Shown one piece after another: positions 36,676 to 46,125 of a DNA stretch of 64,000 bases; positions within the stretch are counted from its first letter, which is position 1; each line of letters opens with the position of its first letter. Source of the DNA: Bradyrhizobium sp. CCBAU 51765 (GTDB lineage: Bacteria > Pseudomonadota > Alphaproteobacteria > Rhizobiales > Xanthobacteraceae). A program made the translations under genes and the position numbers. Location of the stretch: NCBI RefSeq assembly GCF_015291725.1, contig NZ_CP030038.1, positions 6,747,001 to 6,811,000 on the forward strand, given 5' to 3'. The notes under the pieces were generated by a model. That model worked only from the letters and a program-made list of their open reading frames with translations. It made no database searches and was not told the origin of the DNA.

Positions 36676-37597
36676 GTCGTCCCTCGGTTGACACCAGCGT
36701 AGATTGCCGGTTCATACGTTTGGTGACATCGAAGCAACAGTTGCGCTTAAAGAACTACGCGAGTTGTCTCCTGATTTCGCCCGCACTTGAGAGTGCACGG
36801 CGCAATCTCGCTTCTCCTCCACGTGCTCCCGGTTGCCGAGAATGCAGGAGCCTTCGCGCGCGCCTTATTGTCGCTAACAGATTCCCCTTATGTGGGCGTC
36901 GTTGCAATAAGCGTTGCAGGCGACCTCGGATCGATAACGAGCCGGTGAACTGAATTGTCCTTTGGACAGAGGCCTGATCTGTGATGCGAGGGACTTTTGC
37001 CGCTCGGACGAATTCGATTGAGCATTTGTCTGCCGTGGCAATTCTCTTTCGTTCTGAGTTTATCCCTGATCGCGCGATCGAATCGTACTCGGATGCTGAT
37101 GTTACAATGTACGTGAGGACTGTCGTGGGTCCGATGGTGCCGACGGACGCGAACGTGTTCACGTCCCAACTTACCGCCCGTTCATAGCGGTGATTGAGGA
37201 TGACGGCTGCGCTGGCAAGCTGGCGGCGAAAGTGAGCAATACGCAGAAGGTAAACGCCGGATCGTATTCCCATCGCCGCCAGAAACAGCGAGTACAGACA
37301 CAAGAGCTGTCGTGGATTTCGAGGCGGCAATGAGGCTTGTCCTGTGTCGACTCAGGGGCATTGATGTGTGCAGATTGGCTAACCACGCAGACCCTTTGAG
37401 ACAGCCATGGCTGCCAGAGGCAGACTTGTTCTTGTCACGAATCAAACAAGACCGATTTGTGGGAGCGGATCCTTTGATCCGGATGGCCCTGCCGGTATGA
37501 CGCTTTCGCTGTGGTCGACGCGACCCTGTCCGGGACAACGCTTAGATTACAGATGGACCCACAATCCAATTCGCAGACTCCCTCCGCCAAAGTCAAG
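36676..37597. other. Stretch without a recognised gene
   Basis: Overlapping short frames on both strands. No domain recognised. Confidence 0.35.
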
Positions 37598-37825
37598 CTA
37601 ACCAGCCCATGCCGGCGGCAATGCAGTCGGGGTTCGGAGCTCTATCACATCGGCGAAGACGGTCCAATCGCGAACACTCTTTTGCTTGCAGAAATCACTC
37701 TCCGCCTGCTGTGCAGCAGCGCACAGCGAGGTGGCATTAACCTTGAACGTCGCCTGACAGGCACGATGTTCGTGCCCGGTATCGTCAGAAACGATCTTGA
37801 TGAACCGAACATCAAATGAAATCAT
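37598..37825 (-). CDS. Small conserved rhizobial protein
   Basis: A 75-residue protein beginning MISFDVRFIKIVSDDTGHEH, then CQATFKVNATSLCAAAQQAE and RDWTVFADVIEL. The alternating strand-helix-strand pattern with a VSDxTGHEHRxCQ core matches a small protein family common in Bradyrhizobium and Rhizobium. Function is unknown. Confidence 0.6.
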   Translation of the reverse strand: MISFDVRFIKIVSDDTGHEHRACQATFKVNATSLCAAAQQAESDFCKQKSVRDWTVFADVIELRTPTALPPAWAG

Positions 37826-38780
37826 GGCATCCTCTTCTTGTGGGTTTGCTTATCCACCATTCTGCCATTCGCTCCACAAGTGTATTTGATCTGCCTCAAG
37901 CGGCATCCCCAACCGGTTGTCCGGTCCTCCATCGAGATAGTTCGAAGCTTTGGTAGCGCGTCTCGCGCGCTCCTGTTGTCGCGCAGACCACGCGGCCACT
38001 ACTTTTCCAGCTTGGCGGATCGCACTCTGTTTTGCGAAGAGGGATAACGCCTTCTGGTCTGCTCATGCCCTCGACTTGACAAAATTGAACGACCGATGAC
38101 TCGAGGAACGTCTGAAGAGACGCGCCGTCATGCCCGAGATGCCGGCTATTGATCTCTATCGATCCATACCCAACCCCTGGCAATATTGAGAGGCCGCTAA
38201 CTTTACACGCGATACTTGGTGGTCCCACGAGACATTGCCGCAAACACCAGGTCGTCGCGCCAATCGCCGAGCAAAGCCATTTCCGAGGCGCGCCGGCGGC
38301 CGAGACAATCGATGGCGAGACCTATGCGCACGTGATCGTGGGCCAAGATAAGGCAAACTGCCCCTGCGGCCGCGACAGCACAGCCGATGATCACGCTTGT
38401 CGCAGCCAACGTTTCGATGAGCCCAGGGCTCAGACTTCAGCGCCAAAGCCTTTGGCTGGGATCTGCCCGGCAAGGCCACCGATATTGCGAGGCGAGCGAT
38501 CAATTGAACATCCGCTTGCCGGCTATCGCAACATTGAGGACAAATGCCGTCGGGGCCCATTCGCGAGTGGTGCGCCTCAAATCAACCCCGCTACACGCTG
38601 GCGTGTCCCCTCGCGGATCGCCCGACTTGGGACATGTCGCCAGCCAACGCGGGCCTGTGGGCCCGCAGCAGCCGCTGGAGCTCGGCCATTCTGGATGCGC
38701 ATCAGCTCTTTTTGACCTGTATCAAATACTGCAGCGACTGCCTACTGATAGAAGTGAGCTTCCCGTCCAAGGTCACACAC
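37826..38780. other. Stretch with one doubtful small frame
   Basis: A 68-codon minus-strand frame at 38203-38409 has one membrane-like segment (VIIGCAVAAAGAVCLILA) and reads like a small rhizobial protein, but start and family are unsure. The rest holds no gene that I can support. Confidence 0.3.
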
Positions 38781-38972
38781 ATGGCAGAAAGAAAGACTTG
38801 GCGCCCCATCATCTTTTCATGTCCAGATACCGGCGACCGAGTTCAAGGACTGCTGCCGGACGTGCCCGAGCCGCGTGCCGATGACCTACACACAATAACC
38901 TGCGCCGCGTGCGAAGGCGTCCACTTCATCGACCCGCGGACGGGCGCGATGATCGGCGCCGAGCGCAGCTAG
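38781..38972 (+). CDS. Small zinc-ribbon-like protein
   Basis: A 63-residue protein starting at the ATG 38781 (MAERKTWRPIIFSCP). It contains CPDTGDRVQGLLPD, then TITCAACEGVHFIDPRTG: a Cys-17to30-Cys-x2-Cys arrangement resembling a zinc ribbon with one ligand unclear. Such short proteins recur in rhizobial genomes. No function is known. Confidence 0.55.
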   Translation: MAERKTWRPIIFSCPDTGDRVQGLLPDVPEPRADDLHTITCAACEGVHFIDPRTGAMIGAERS

Positions 38973-39126
38973 GCTCATCCGAATGGGTGTCAAGCGAGCT
39001 CCGGCGTCTTCCGGTTCTCGGGGATGCCGCCCCGCTCACAAGGGCGCGGCTGACGTCCTCACAACCCAACGCCCCACGTTGACGCCGTGGGACAAAGAGA
39101 TTTTCCACCAACGAAGGATGTTCGAC

Positions 39127-39447
39127 ATGACAGACCACGGGGACATTCGTCCCGCCGCCGGCGAGATCGCGGGAGCGGCAGTCCAGTTCTACTTCTGCAG
39201 AACAGCGGTTAATACCAAGCGCCAAGGACCTGAGCTGATCCATATCGATTCCACCAAGGCCCGGGAGTTGTTTCGCGGGGCCAATCCTAATATTTCGGGT
39301 GGCGTGCCGATCAAGTCCCGGTACGATAGGTTCAACGGCGCCGCGGTCGATAAAACCCCGGCCGCGGCTGGCGCAATCGGGACCACGCCGCCTGGGCAAT
39401 ATTGGGCTGAGCCAGCTCTCGCGGCGGCCAAGCCATCTCGTGCGTAG
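39127..39447 (+). CDS. Hypothetical protein
   Basis: A 106-residue frame starting at the ATG 39127, nine bases after GAAGG. It contains a polar N-terminus, VQFYFCRTAVNTKRQG and a C-terminal Ala/Pro-rich tail. I recognise no family. It sits between two small rhizobial genes on the same strand and may be genuine. Confidence 0.35.
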   Translation: MTDHGDIRPAAGEIAGAAVQFYFCRTAVNTKRQGPELIHIDSTKARELFRGANPNISGGVPIKSRYDRFNGAAVDKTPAAAGAIGTTPPGQYWAEPALAAAKPSRA

Positions 39448-39466
39448 TTCAGAAGGTTGCCTGAAT

Positions 39467-39718
39467 TTGTCAGCCGGCAGCGATGAACACCGTCCAAGAT
39501 CTACTGGCGACCTGACCTGGGAGCGGGTCGAAACGGCGCCGCCCTTTGATCAGGATCTGGAGATTGCCGTGATCGAGGGGAATGCCATTCACCGGGTGGT
39601 CTTTCCTTGCCGCCGGGCCTTCGGCGGCTGGATCAAGGCCAAGACCGGAGAACACGTAGCCGTGCAGCCAACGCACTGGCGCATATGGCCAGATGGCGAC
39701 GGCCGTCCTGCACAATAG
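39467..39718 (+). CDS. Small conserved rhizobial protein, start uncertain
   Basis: The frame gives WERVETAPPFDQDLEIAVIE, then HRVVFPCRRAFGGWIKAKTG and VQPTHWRIW, a small conserved protein pattern in Bradyrhizobium (DLELAVID, FPCRR, GGWxDAxTG, PTHWRxW). No ATG is in frame. A TTG at 39467 is the nearest possible start, and a nearby ATG (39483) is out of frame. The gene may have lost its start by frameshift. Confidence 0.5.
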   Translation: MSAGSDEHRPRSTGDLTWERVETAPPFDQDLEIAVIEGNAIHRVVFPCRRAFGGWIKAKTGEHVAVQPTHWRIWPDGDGRPAQ

Positions 39719-39784
39719 ATTGGTGTGAGCTGAGGCGCGTTCTGCTCCGGTGGCCCTCGTGGGAAACAATGTATAGTCGATCGA

Positions 39785-40196
39785 ATGAGAGGGTCTATCA
39801 GGAAGCATGTCGGACCACATCTGGTAAGGCTATGGCACTGCCGCGGCAGCCGCCGCGCTGCCTCTCGTGCTGTCGTCGACAAGATCGAGATGCAGAAGGT
39901 CGCGGTGGACTTGATACGCAATGCAATCGAGGCCATGGCTTCCTGCCCACGCGCTGAAGTTGCTGTCGACAGGTTTACAGTTGCTAATAAGGGCCCCGGC
40001 ATCAGCGCTGATATCGCCGACCGACTGTTGCAGCCCTTTGTCACGACTAAAAGGCATGGCATGGGTGTGGGGCTATCAATCTGCCGGACGACCATCGAGT
40101 CATGGCAGCCATATCGTCGCGCAAGCAAATCCGGGTGGCAGCGCGATCCTTCAGTTCACCGCGCCATTTGTCGAGCTTAGCGAACAGACAGCATGA
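39785..40196 (+). pseudogene. fixL: fixL remnant (ATPase domain only)
   Basis: One frame shows QKVAVDLIRNAIEAMASCP (N box), GPGISADIADRLLQPFVTTKRHGMGVGLSICRT (G1/F/G2 boxes), then a frameshift to a second frame ending NPGGSAILQFTAPFVELSEQTA. The stop overlaps the fixJ start as ATGA, the usual fixLJ arrangement. The heme-PAS and phosphoacceptor domains are absent, and a segment between the N box and G1 box appears shortened. It cannot sense oxygen or phosphorylate FixJ. Confidence 0.8.
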
Positions 40197-40798
40197 TTGG
40201 GCGGCGCATTCTTGTGATCGACGATGACGCCGCAATGCGGGACTCGCTCGCGTTTCTTCTTGATGTTAACGGTTTCTACGTAGCAACCTATGAGACGGCG
40301 ACCGCGTTTCTTAATGACGTCGCGAGCGGTCCAGTTGATTGTATTGTGTCGGACATTCGCATGCCGGGCATGAGCGGTCTCGAGCTAGTCGGTAAAGTGA
40401 AGGCCAATCGTGTCAACTGCCCCGTCGTCTTAATAACTGGTCATAGCGACGTATCGCTCGCAGTTGAAGCGATGAAAGCGGGTGCGGCCGACTTCCTCGA
40501 GAAGCCGTTCGTGGAGGAGGTGCTATTGCGTGCGATCAATAGTGCTCTGGAAGCGCGACCAACAAAACCAGCCGATGACGCAGCAAAACTCCAGGCGGAA
40601 GCCCGCCTCGCGTGCCTCTCGTCGCGTGAGCGTGACGTCCTGCAGGGACTATTAGCGGGCAAGATTAACAAGGTGATCGCCTATGATCTCGGCATCAGTC
40701 CCAGGACAGTCGAGGTTTACCGTGCAAACCTCATGGCCAAGACCAATGTCCGCAGCGTGTCCGAGTTGATGCGGATCGCCATTGCCGCGGGACTCTAG
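40193..40798 (+). CDS. fixJ: FixJ-type response regulator
   Basis: A 201-residue FixJ-class regulator. The receiver domain (1-125) has VIDDDAAMR, the phosphoacceptor Asp54 in IVSDIRMPGMSGLEL, ITGHSD and the Lys in FLEKPFVEE. The C-terminal LuxR-type HTH (about 140-200) has CLSSRERDVLQGLLAGKINK and SPRTVEVYRANLMAK. Length and motif order match true FixJ. Its cognate fixL directly upstream is broken, so it must take phosphate from another kinase or act unphosphorylated. FixJ normally activates fixK under low oxygen. A main fixLJ pair elsewhere in the genome would make this a paralogue. Confidence 0.86.
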   Translation: MIGRRILVIDDDAAMRDSLAFLLDVNGFYVATYETATAFLNDVASGPVDCIVSDIRMPGMSGLELVGKVKANRVNCPVVLITGHSDVSLAVEAMKAGAADFLEKPFVEEVLLRAINSALEARPTKPADDAAKLQAEARLACLSSRERDVLQGLLAGKINKVIAYDLGISPRTVEVYRANLMAKTNVRSVSELMRIAIAAGL

Positions 40799-41693
40799 CG
40801 CCAGCGCAAATGCCGCGAATGGCTTATTCATGCATTCAAGCTGCGCACTGCAGACGAACGGACGGTTTTCAGGCGCACCGCACCGAGCGGGTCATGTTAT
40901 CGATAACGGCTACCGATGCAACACACGCTGCTGGTTTCTCGCATCACGACGGCACATGAAGCAGATCAATTACGTCGGCCCACATTTGTGCTCCGATGGA
41001 CAGCGGATCTATCGGCCCGGAGAAGGGGGCTACGGCAGCGTATCGCATGATCATCGAGCGCGTCGACCACGTCGGTCAGCGTACATCGATCGGAATGCCG
41101 TCAATATCTGCCTGGTCACCTCCGCGGCCGACCGATGCTGACGGGGGTCAGAGCCAAGGCGCCCGAACAAGACTTCCTGCGGCAAGCCGAAAGTGGCTGT
41201 GGACGACAACTTTTCGGCCGGCTGGAGCTCTTCACGGGTGCGGCGGTGCGTTTCCGGCTGTTTCCATGGACGCGGCCGAGGAAGCAGCATGCAGCTTTCT
41301 AATCCGGTTTGGCCATGTTTGAGCAAACAAGGGACCGCCCCGCCCCCATTCAAAACGCCGTGCTCATGGCACTTACGGGTAAATACTTAGGGACTTCTAC
41401 CTAGGGAAAACATCCAAATTTTCGAGTTCGTCAGGAGCAGCCAATCTGCGTCCCATCGATGTCCGCAAGAAAGGGTCCGCCATGCACGCCCAGGCCGCCA
41501 AATTTACCGAAACCAGCCGTTATCCGACCGGCGTCTTGCGGGGGCAACCTCAACACTTCGGCGGCTAAGTTGATTTACGCCGGCCTCGAACGGCGCAGAA
41601 AACTGCGGCGTAGAAGGACACCGAATCGGCTTGGGCGATCTTGTAAGTGGCAGAAACGCTTCCGGCCTACATTGTGCCTCCAGGAGCACCGGA
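40799..41693. other. Stretch between fixJ and the hemerythrin gene
   Basis: Overlapping short frames only. No gene supported. I looked for an anaerobox (TTGAT-N4-ATCAA) before the hemerythrin gene and found none complete. Confidence 0.35.
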
Positions 41694-42293
41694 ATGACCA
41701 TCGACCTTTTGCTTCGAGAGCATCGCAACATTGATCTGCTTCTGGCCGCTCTTCAACGCGAATTGGAGATTTTTGAGGGAGGGATCGGTCCCGATTATGA
41801 GGTCATTCGCGCGATTATCAGCTATTTCGAGGTTTACCCCGAGCTGTACCATCATCCACAGGAAGACTTGATTTTTTCGAAGCTCAAGGCTCGCGATCCC
41901 GATGCAGCTGCAATCGTTGGCGATCTCGCGCTTGAACACCAGGAAGTGGCCGACCGTTTGCACCACTTCGCGCGAGCTATTGACGCCATCCTCGCGGATC
42001 GTGAACTCTTTCGGCGAGACGTCGGCGATATCATACGCGACTTTATAGTATGCGAGCGGCGCCACATGATGTGGGAAGAACAAGATTTCTTTCCGGCCGC
42101 ACTGAAGGCTCTCTCGGCACAGGAATGGACCGAAATCGCTTCCGCCGTCACCGATGATGGAGATCCCCTGTTCAGCGAGACAGCGGCAGCCACTTCCGAT
42201 GCGCTAAGAGCGCATATTCTGCAATTGGAGCAAGAAGCTGAGGCCGAACGGAGCTCGGTCGCATTTTCGTCCGCCAAGGCCGGCAACCCGTGA
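41694..42293 (+). CDS. Hemerythrin-like HHE-domain protein
   Basis: A 199-residue protein with a hemerythrin (HHE cation-binding) fold: four helices with the metal ligands His10 in LLREHRNID, His53/His54 and Glu57 in LYHHPQED, His82 in LEHQEVAD, and His124/Glu128 in RRHMMWEEQDFFP. This set suits a di-iron site that binds O2, NO or peroxide. The ATG at 41694 is preferred over the longer frame because CAGGAG lies a few bases upstream. It follows fixJ by 0.9 kb. In a microaerobic symbiont it might buffer oxygen or nitrosative stress, but no regulatory site is visible. Confidence 0.82.
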   Translation: MTIDLLLREHRNIDLLLAALQRELEIFEGGIGPDYEVIRAIISYFEVYPELYHHPQEDLIFSKLKARDPDAAAIVGDLALEHQEVADRLHHFARAIDAILADRELFRRDVGDIIRDFIVCERRHMMWEEQDFFPAALKALSAQEWTEIASAVTDDGDPLFSETAAATSDALRAHILQLEQEAEAERSSVAFSSAKAGNP

Positions 42294-43368
42294 CACGGCG
42301 CCGAGACGTAGGGGCCATATTGATCGGCGCCGTGTTACAGCAGGAATTAGACCTCATGCTCATCCTGTCGAATGAAAATGGGGGTGTTCGCGGGCACGTA
42401 GGCTGCCGCACCGCCAAGATGGCTTTCTCCGCACGATGATCGCTTCCGGTGCCAACGGCATGGCCGAGCCTTCCTGAGCTCTGGTTCCGGCACGTTCCAC
42501 AATGTGATGTCGCAGGTCTGGCAGTTGCGCAGTGACATCGCGCGAAACGGATGCCTCTCATGCCCGCCGCCGCACAACGACGGACGATTACCGCCGCGCG
42601 GGTGGGGCGAAGCACTCCCAACCTTTCCCAGCCTGGCAGGCTCTGAATGATCCGACCGCGACCGGTTTGACCCACAGCACGTCAATTGCCAGGCACTGCT
42701 CGCCCGGGTACGTTTAGCACGAACGGCAAGGCGCTGGACGACGTCGGGTCTAACTCTGCGCCGAGCCGTGCCGGATCGGAGATCGCCATCATTCAACTGG
42801 CCCTGTGCTGAGGGCAGGACCAGGCTCACGGCTGAGGAGCACCCTGTCGGCACCAGTGCCATCTTCAAGCTCGTGACATCCTCCGCGTGGTCCGCTCATA
42901 GACTCTCAAACAGAGACCCAAGACGAAACCCGACCGCCGGCTGGAACCGGTCGAGCAAGGACTGCCTTAAGCAGGGATCAAATCAATAGCAACCGCTCAG
43001 GCATTGTCTACGCTTGCAAGATCCTTGGAGCCGGGTTTTTCGTATCGTCGCGCTGATCGAGCATAAGGTTTTCAGACAGGAAGCGCACTGAGTTTGCGGC
43101 TCGTGCCCTGCTGTGACCGCCCGGCATCACCGTCCTCGTCGCCGTCGTAATCGTTGCCGACGTGCTCTTGATCGACAAACTTTGGTGTAACTTTATAAAC
43201 CTCAGGCTAACGGTCGCATACCACGGCATAATTGAGCTACGCTGAGCTTGTGCTTCAACTGAGCTCAGATTTTCGGCGAATGTCCTTGCCGTGATCGAAC
43301 CGGCGGTTGTCCTCTCTCCGCCGATGGAAGTCCGCGCGATGCGTCAGCGTCGCTCCTCCCGGACTTTC
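42294..43368. other. Stretch without a recognised gene
   Basis: A minus-strand frame at 42347-42868 reads FRAMSLRNCQTCDITLW and later GGAAAYVPANTPIF, which look protein-like, but I cannot assign a family. It may be a decayed gene. Confidence 0.3.
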
Positions 43369-43401
43369 GCCCGGCCCGCTCAGCGAGGCCGGGCCTTTTT
43401 T
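43369..43401 (+). terminator. Rho-independent terminator
   Basis: GCCCGGCC, a ten-base loop, then GGCCGGGC and CTTTTTT: an eight-pair GC stem with U tract. It reads on the plus strand while the nearest gene, metE, ends from the other side at 43483. No upstream plus-strand gene is recognised. Confidence 0.72.
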
Positions 43402-43482
43402 ATTCCCAAGGCTCCATCGATCATCGACAGCGCAAATGACCGCAAGAGGATCCGCTTTGTCGAGAAGAGACCCAAGCCCGGA

Positions 43483-45828
43483 TCAATGGCCTCGCGGATC
43501 GGATGCAGCGCGTAGTTGGCGGGCGGCAGCGACCATGTTCGCTAGCGCCGGACGCACTTCCTCCCATTTGCGCGTCTTCAGGCCGCAGTCCGGATTGACC
43601 CAGAGCTGCGAATCCTGCAGCCGGGTCCGAGCCAACACCATCAGTTCCTTCATTTCGCCCGCCTCGGGAACGCGTGGGGAGTGGATGTCGTACACGCCCG
43701 GTCCAATCTGATTTGGATATTCGTAGTTCCTGAACGCGTCGAGTAGTTCCATTTTCGAGCGCGACGTCTCGATCGAGATGACATCTGCGTCCATTGCAGC
43801 GATCGCAGCGATGATGTCGTTGAACTCCGAGTAGCACATATGTGTATGAATTTGCGTTTCATCGGCGACGCCCGATGAGCAGATGCTGAAGCAATCCACG
43901 GCCCAGTCGAGATAGGCCGTCCACTCCGATCGACGCAACGGCATTCCTTCGCGCAGTGCGGCTTCGTCGATCTGGATCATTGTCGCACCAGCATTCTCGA
44001 GATCGCGGACTTCGTCTCGGATCGCGAGCGCAATCTGGCGACAGACCTCGCTATTGGGAATATCATCGCGGACAAAGGACCAGTTCAAAATCGTCACCGG
44101 TCCGGTCAACATAGCCTTCATCGGCTTCCTCGTTAGTGATTGCGCGTAGCGCCACCAGTCCACGGTGATAGGCTTCGGCCGCACCACATCGCCAAACAGG
44201 ATCGGCGGCCTGACGCAGCGCGAGCCGTACGACTGCACCCATCCGCTCCTGGTAAATGCGAAGCCGGCGAGGTGCTCGCCGAAGTACTGCACCATGTCAT
44301 TGCGCTCGAACTCGCCGTGCACGAGGACGTCGAGACCGATGTCCTCCTGCCAACGTACGGCGCGCGCAGTCTCCTCCTTGAGGAACCTGTCGTATTGCTC
44401 GTCACTTATCGCGCCTCGCGCATGCGCCGCACGGGCATTCCGGACCTCTGTGGTCTGCGGAAACGATCCGATGGTCGTGGTAGGAAAAGCCGGTAGTCCG
44501 AAACGATTGCTTTGGATCTCGGCACGACGGGCAAATGGGCTCCCGCGTCGACGCATGGTCTGATCGATCGCTTTCATCCGGACAGCGACATTGGCATCAC
44601 GGATTTTCGGCGAAGTCCGGCGAACAGTCGCGGCACATTCCGACTCGGCAAGAGCTGGCGCAACATTCTGGTCGCCTGCGAGTGCCCGCGCCAGGATCGC
44701 AAGCTCCCGCATCTTCTGGACCGCGAAAGCAAGCCAGCTCTTGACGTCGGAAGCGAGCCCGGTTTCAAGTTCAACATCGACCGGTACATGAAGCAGCGAG
44801 CAGGATGGGGCAATCTGTACACGGTCCTTGCCGAGCTTCGCAATCGCGGGTTCGAGCCGCTGGCGCAGCGATGACAAATTCGACCGCCATACATTCCGGC
44901 CGTCGACGACACCGAGCGACATGACGAGATCACCTCGGCCGCCAGCGATGATCTGGTCCAACAACTGTGGCGCTCGAACTAGGTCGAGGTGTAGTCCGGC
45001 AACTGGCAGGCTCAACGCGGTGTTCAGATTGTCCCCGAGGTCGCCGAAATAGCTGGCAACTAAGATCTTGATGGCCGGCACCTCCTTGGCGAGCCGATCA
45101 TAGGCATGTCGCAAAGATTGCCGCGCCCTCTCATCCAGATCAAGAACCAGGCAGGGCTCGTCGAACTGAACCCAATTTGCCCCACGTTTGGCCAATTCCT
45201 GCAGAACCTCGATATAGATCGGTATCAGTTCATCCAGCAGTGAGAGTGGCTGGAACGCAGGATCGAGACTCTTGCCGAGCTTTAGGAATGTGACCGGCCC
45301 GATCAGGACAGGACGGGTCTGAAAGCCAAGGGCCTTGGCTTCCTCATACTCCTCGATCGGCTTGCGAGAGCATAGCCTGAAAGTCTGCCCTCTGCGAAAC
45401 TCGGGGACCATGTAGTGGTAGTTGGTATCGAACCACTTGGTCATCTCCTGAGCGGGTGCGCCAAATCCGCGCGGTCCGCGACCGCAACTCGCATCCTGAT
45501 CGTCGCATTGTGATCCCCGGGCCATGGCGAAGTACGTCTTCAGCGAAACGGATTCGGCGTTCGAAGCGTAGATCTCTGGGATGGCGCCAACCATGACACT
45601 TGTGTCGAGCACCTGATCATACAGCGAGAAATCGTTCGATGGAATGACGGTGACGCCGATAGATTTCTGACGAGCCCAGTTTGCGGCACGCAGGCCAGCT
45701 GCGTCCTCGAGCAACTGCAGTTCGCTGCGTTTTCCCGCCCAGTAGCTTTCAAGAGCGAGTTTGAGCTCGCGCCTTGGACCGATGCGTGGCGTTCCAAGCG
45801 TGGCAACCGGAAGGGAGAGAAGAGACAT
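43483..45828 (-). CDS. metE: Cobalamin-independent methionine synthase
   Basis: A 781-residue MetE. It transfers a methyl group from 5-methyltetrahydropteroyl-triglutamate to homocysteine without vitamin B12. Both barrel domains are present: the N-terminal one starts VATLGTPRIGPRRELK, and the catalytic C-terminal one starts PAFPTTTIGSFPQT at about residue 445. Zinc ligands are visible as HTHMC near residue 660 and the Cys of NPDCGLKTR. The ATG at 45828 matches the family N-terminus; the frame upstream to 45921 runs into the riboswitch. A cobalamin riboswitch precedes it, so synthesis should be low when B12 is present and the B12-dependent MetH can work. Confidence 0.95.
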   Translation of the reverse strand: MSLLSLPVATLGTPRIGPRRELKLALESYWAGKRSELQLLEDAAGLRAANWARQKSIGVTVIPSNDFSLYDQVLDTSVMVGAIPEIYASNAESVSLKTYFAMARGSQCDDQDASCGRGPRGFGAPAQEMTKWFDTNYHYMVPEFRRGQTFRLCSRKPIEEYEEAKALGFQTRPVLIGPVTFLKLGKSLDPAFQPLSLLDELIPIYIEVLQELAKRGANWVQFDEPCLVLDLDERARQSLRHAYDRLAKEVPAIKILVASYFGDLGDNLNTALSLPVAGLHLDLVRAPQLLDQIIAGGRGDLVMSLGVVDGRNVWRSNLSSLRQRLEPAIAKLGKDRVQIAPSCSLLHVPVDVELETGLASDVKSWLAFAVQKMRELAILARALAGDQNVAPALAESECAATVRRTSPKIRDANVAVRMKAIDQTMRRRGSPFARRAEIQSNRFGLPAFPTTTIGSFPQTTEVRNARAAHARGAISDEQYDRFLKEETARAVRWQEDIGLDVLVHGEFERNDMVQYFGEHLAGFAFTRSGWVQSYGSRCVRPPILFGDVVRPKPITVDWWRYAQSLTRKPMKAMLTGPVTILNWSFVRDDIPNSEVCRQIALAIRDEVRDLENAGATMIQIDEAALREGMPLRRSEWTAYLDWAVDCFSICSSGVADETQIHTHMCYSEFNDIIAAIAAMDADVISIETSRSKMELLDAFRNYEYPNQIGPGVYDIHSPRVPEAGEMKELMVLARTRLQDSQLWVNPDCGLKTRKWEEVRPALANMVAAARQLRAASDPRGH

Positions 45829-45939
45829 AGCGTTAACCCCATATTGGGGGCAAAGGCCGTGGCGGACGCAGGCAGGGGAAGTCGCGCGGTGCGACGGCTG
45901 CTTGGCGCACCACCGGGACACCCCGCCCGTGGACGAATA

Positions 45940-46125
45940 ATTGTCGGGGCAGGTCTCCTGGCTCGCGGGTCATCGCTTCTGTCCGGCCTTCCCGAAGCCG
46001 CGCAGGCTTCAGTGACATCGTTGGACAGCGGCTTGCCGCTCACAGTTGCGGGGGCAGCGCCGGCATTGTCACCGGCTTCCCTCTTAGCTCCGGATCAAGT
46101 GGGACCGGAGAACCTCGACGACTTG
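45940..46125 (-). promoter_or_regulatory. Cobalamin riboswitch of metE
   Basis: On the minus strand the RNA shows the conserved cobalamin elements in order: AGAGGGAAGCCGGTG, then CTGCCCCCGCAACTGTGAGC, then a variable hairpin, a degenerate B12 box, CGGGAAGGCC, and ATGACCCGCGAGCCAGGAGA with CCTGCC. These match class I cobalamin aptamers. It lies 110 bp before the metE start. Binding of adenosyl- or methylcobalamin would repress metE. Confidence 0.9.

Noticed and set aside
43483..43837. Small plus/minus frames at the metE 3' end
   Set aside because: They are shadows of the intact metE frame.
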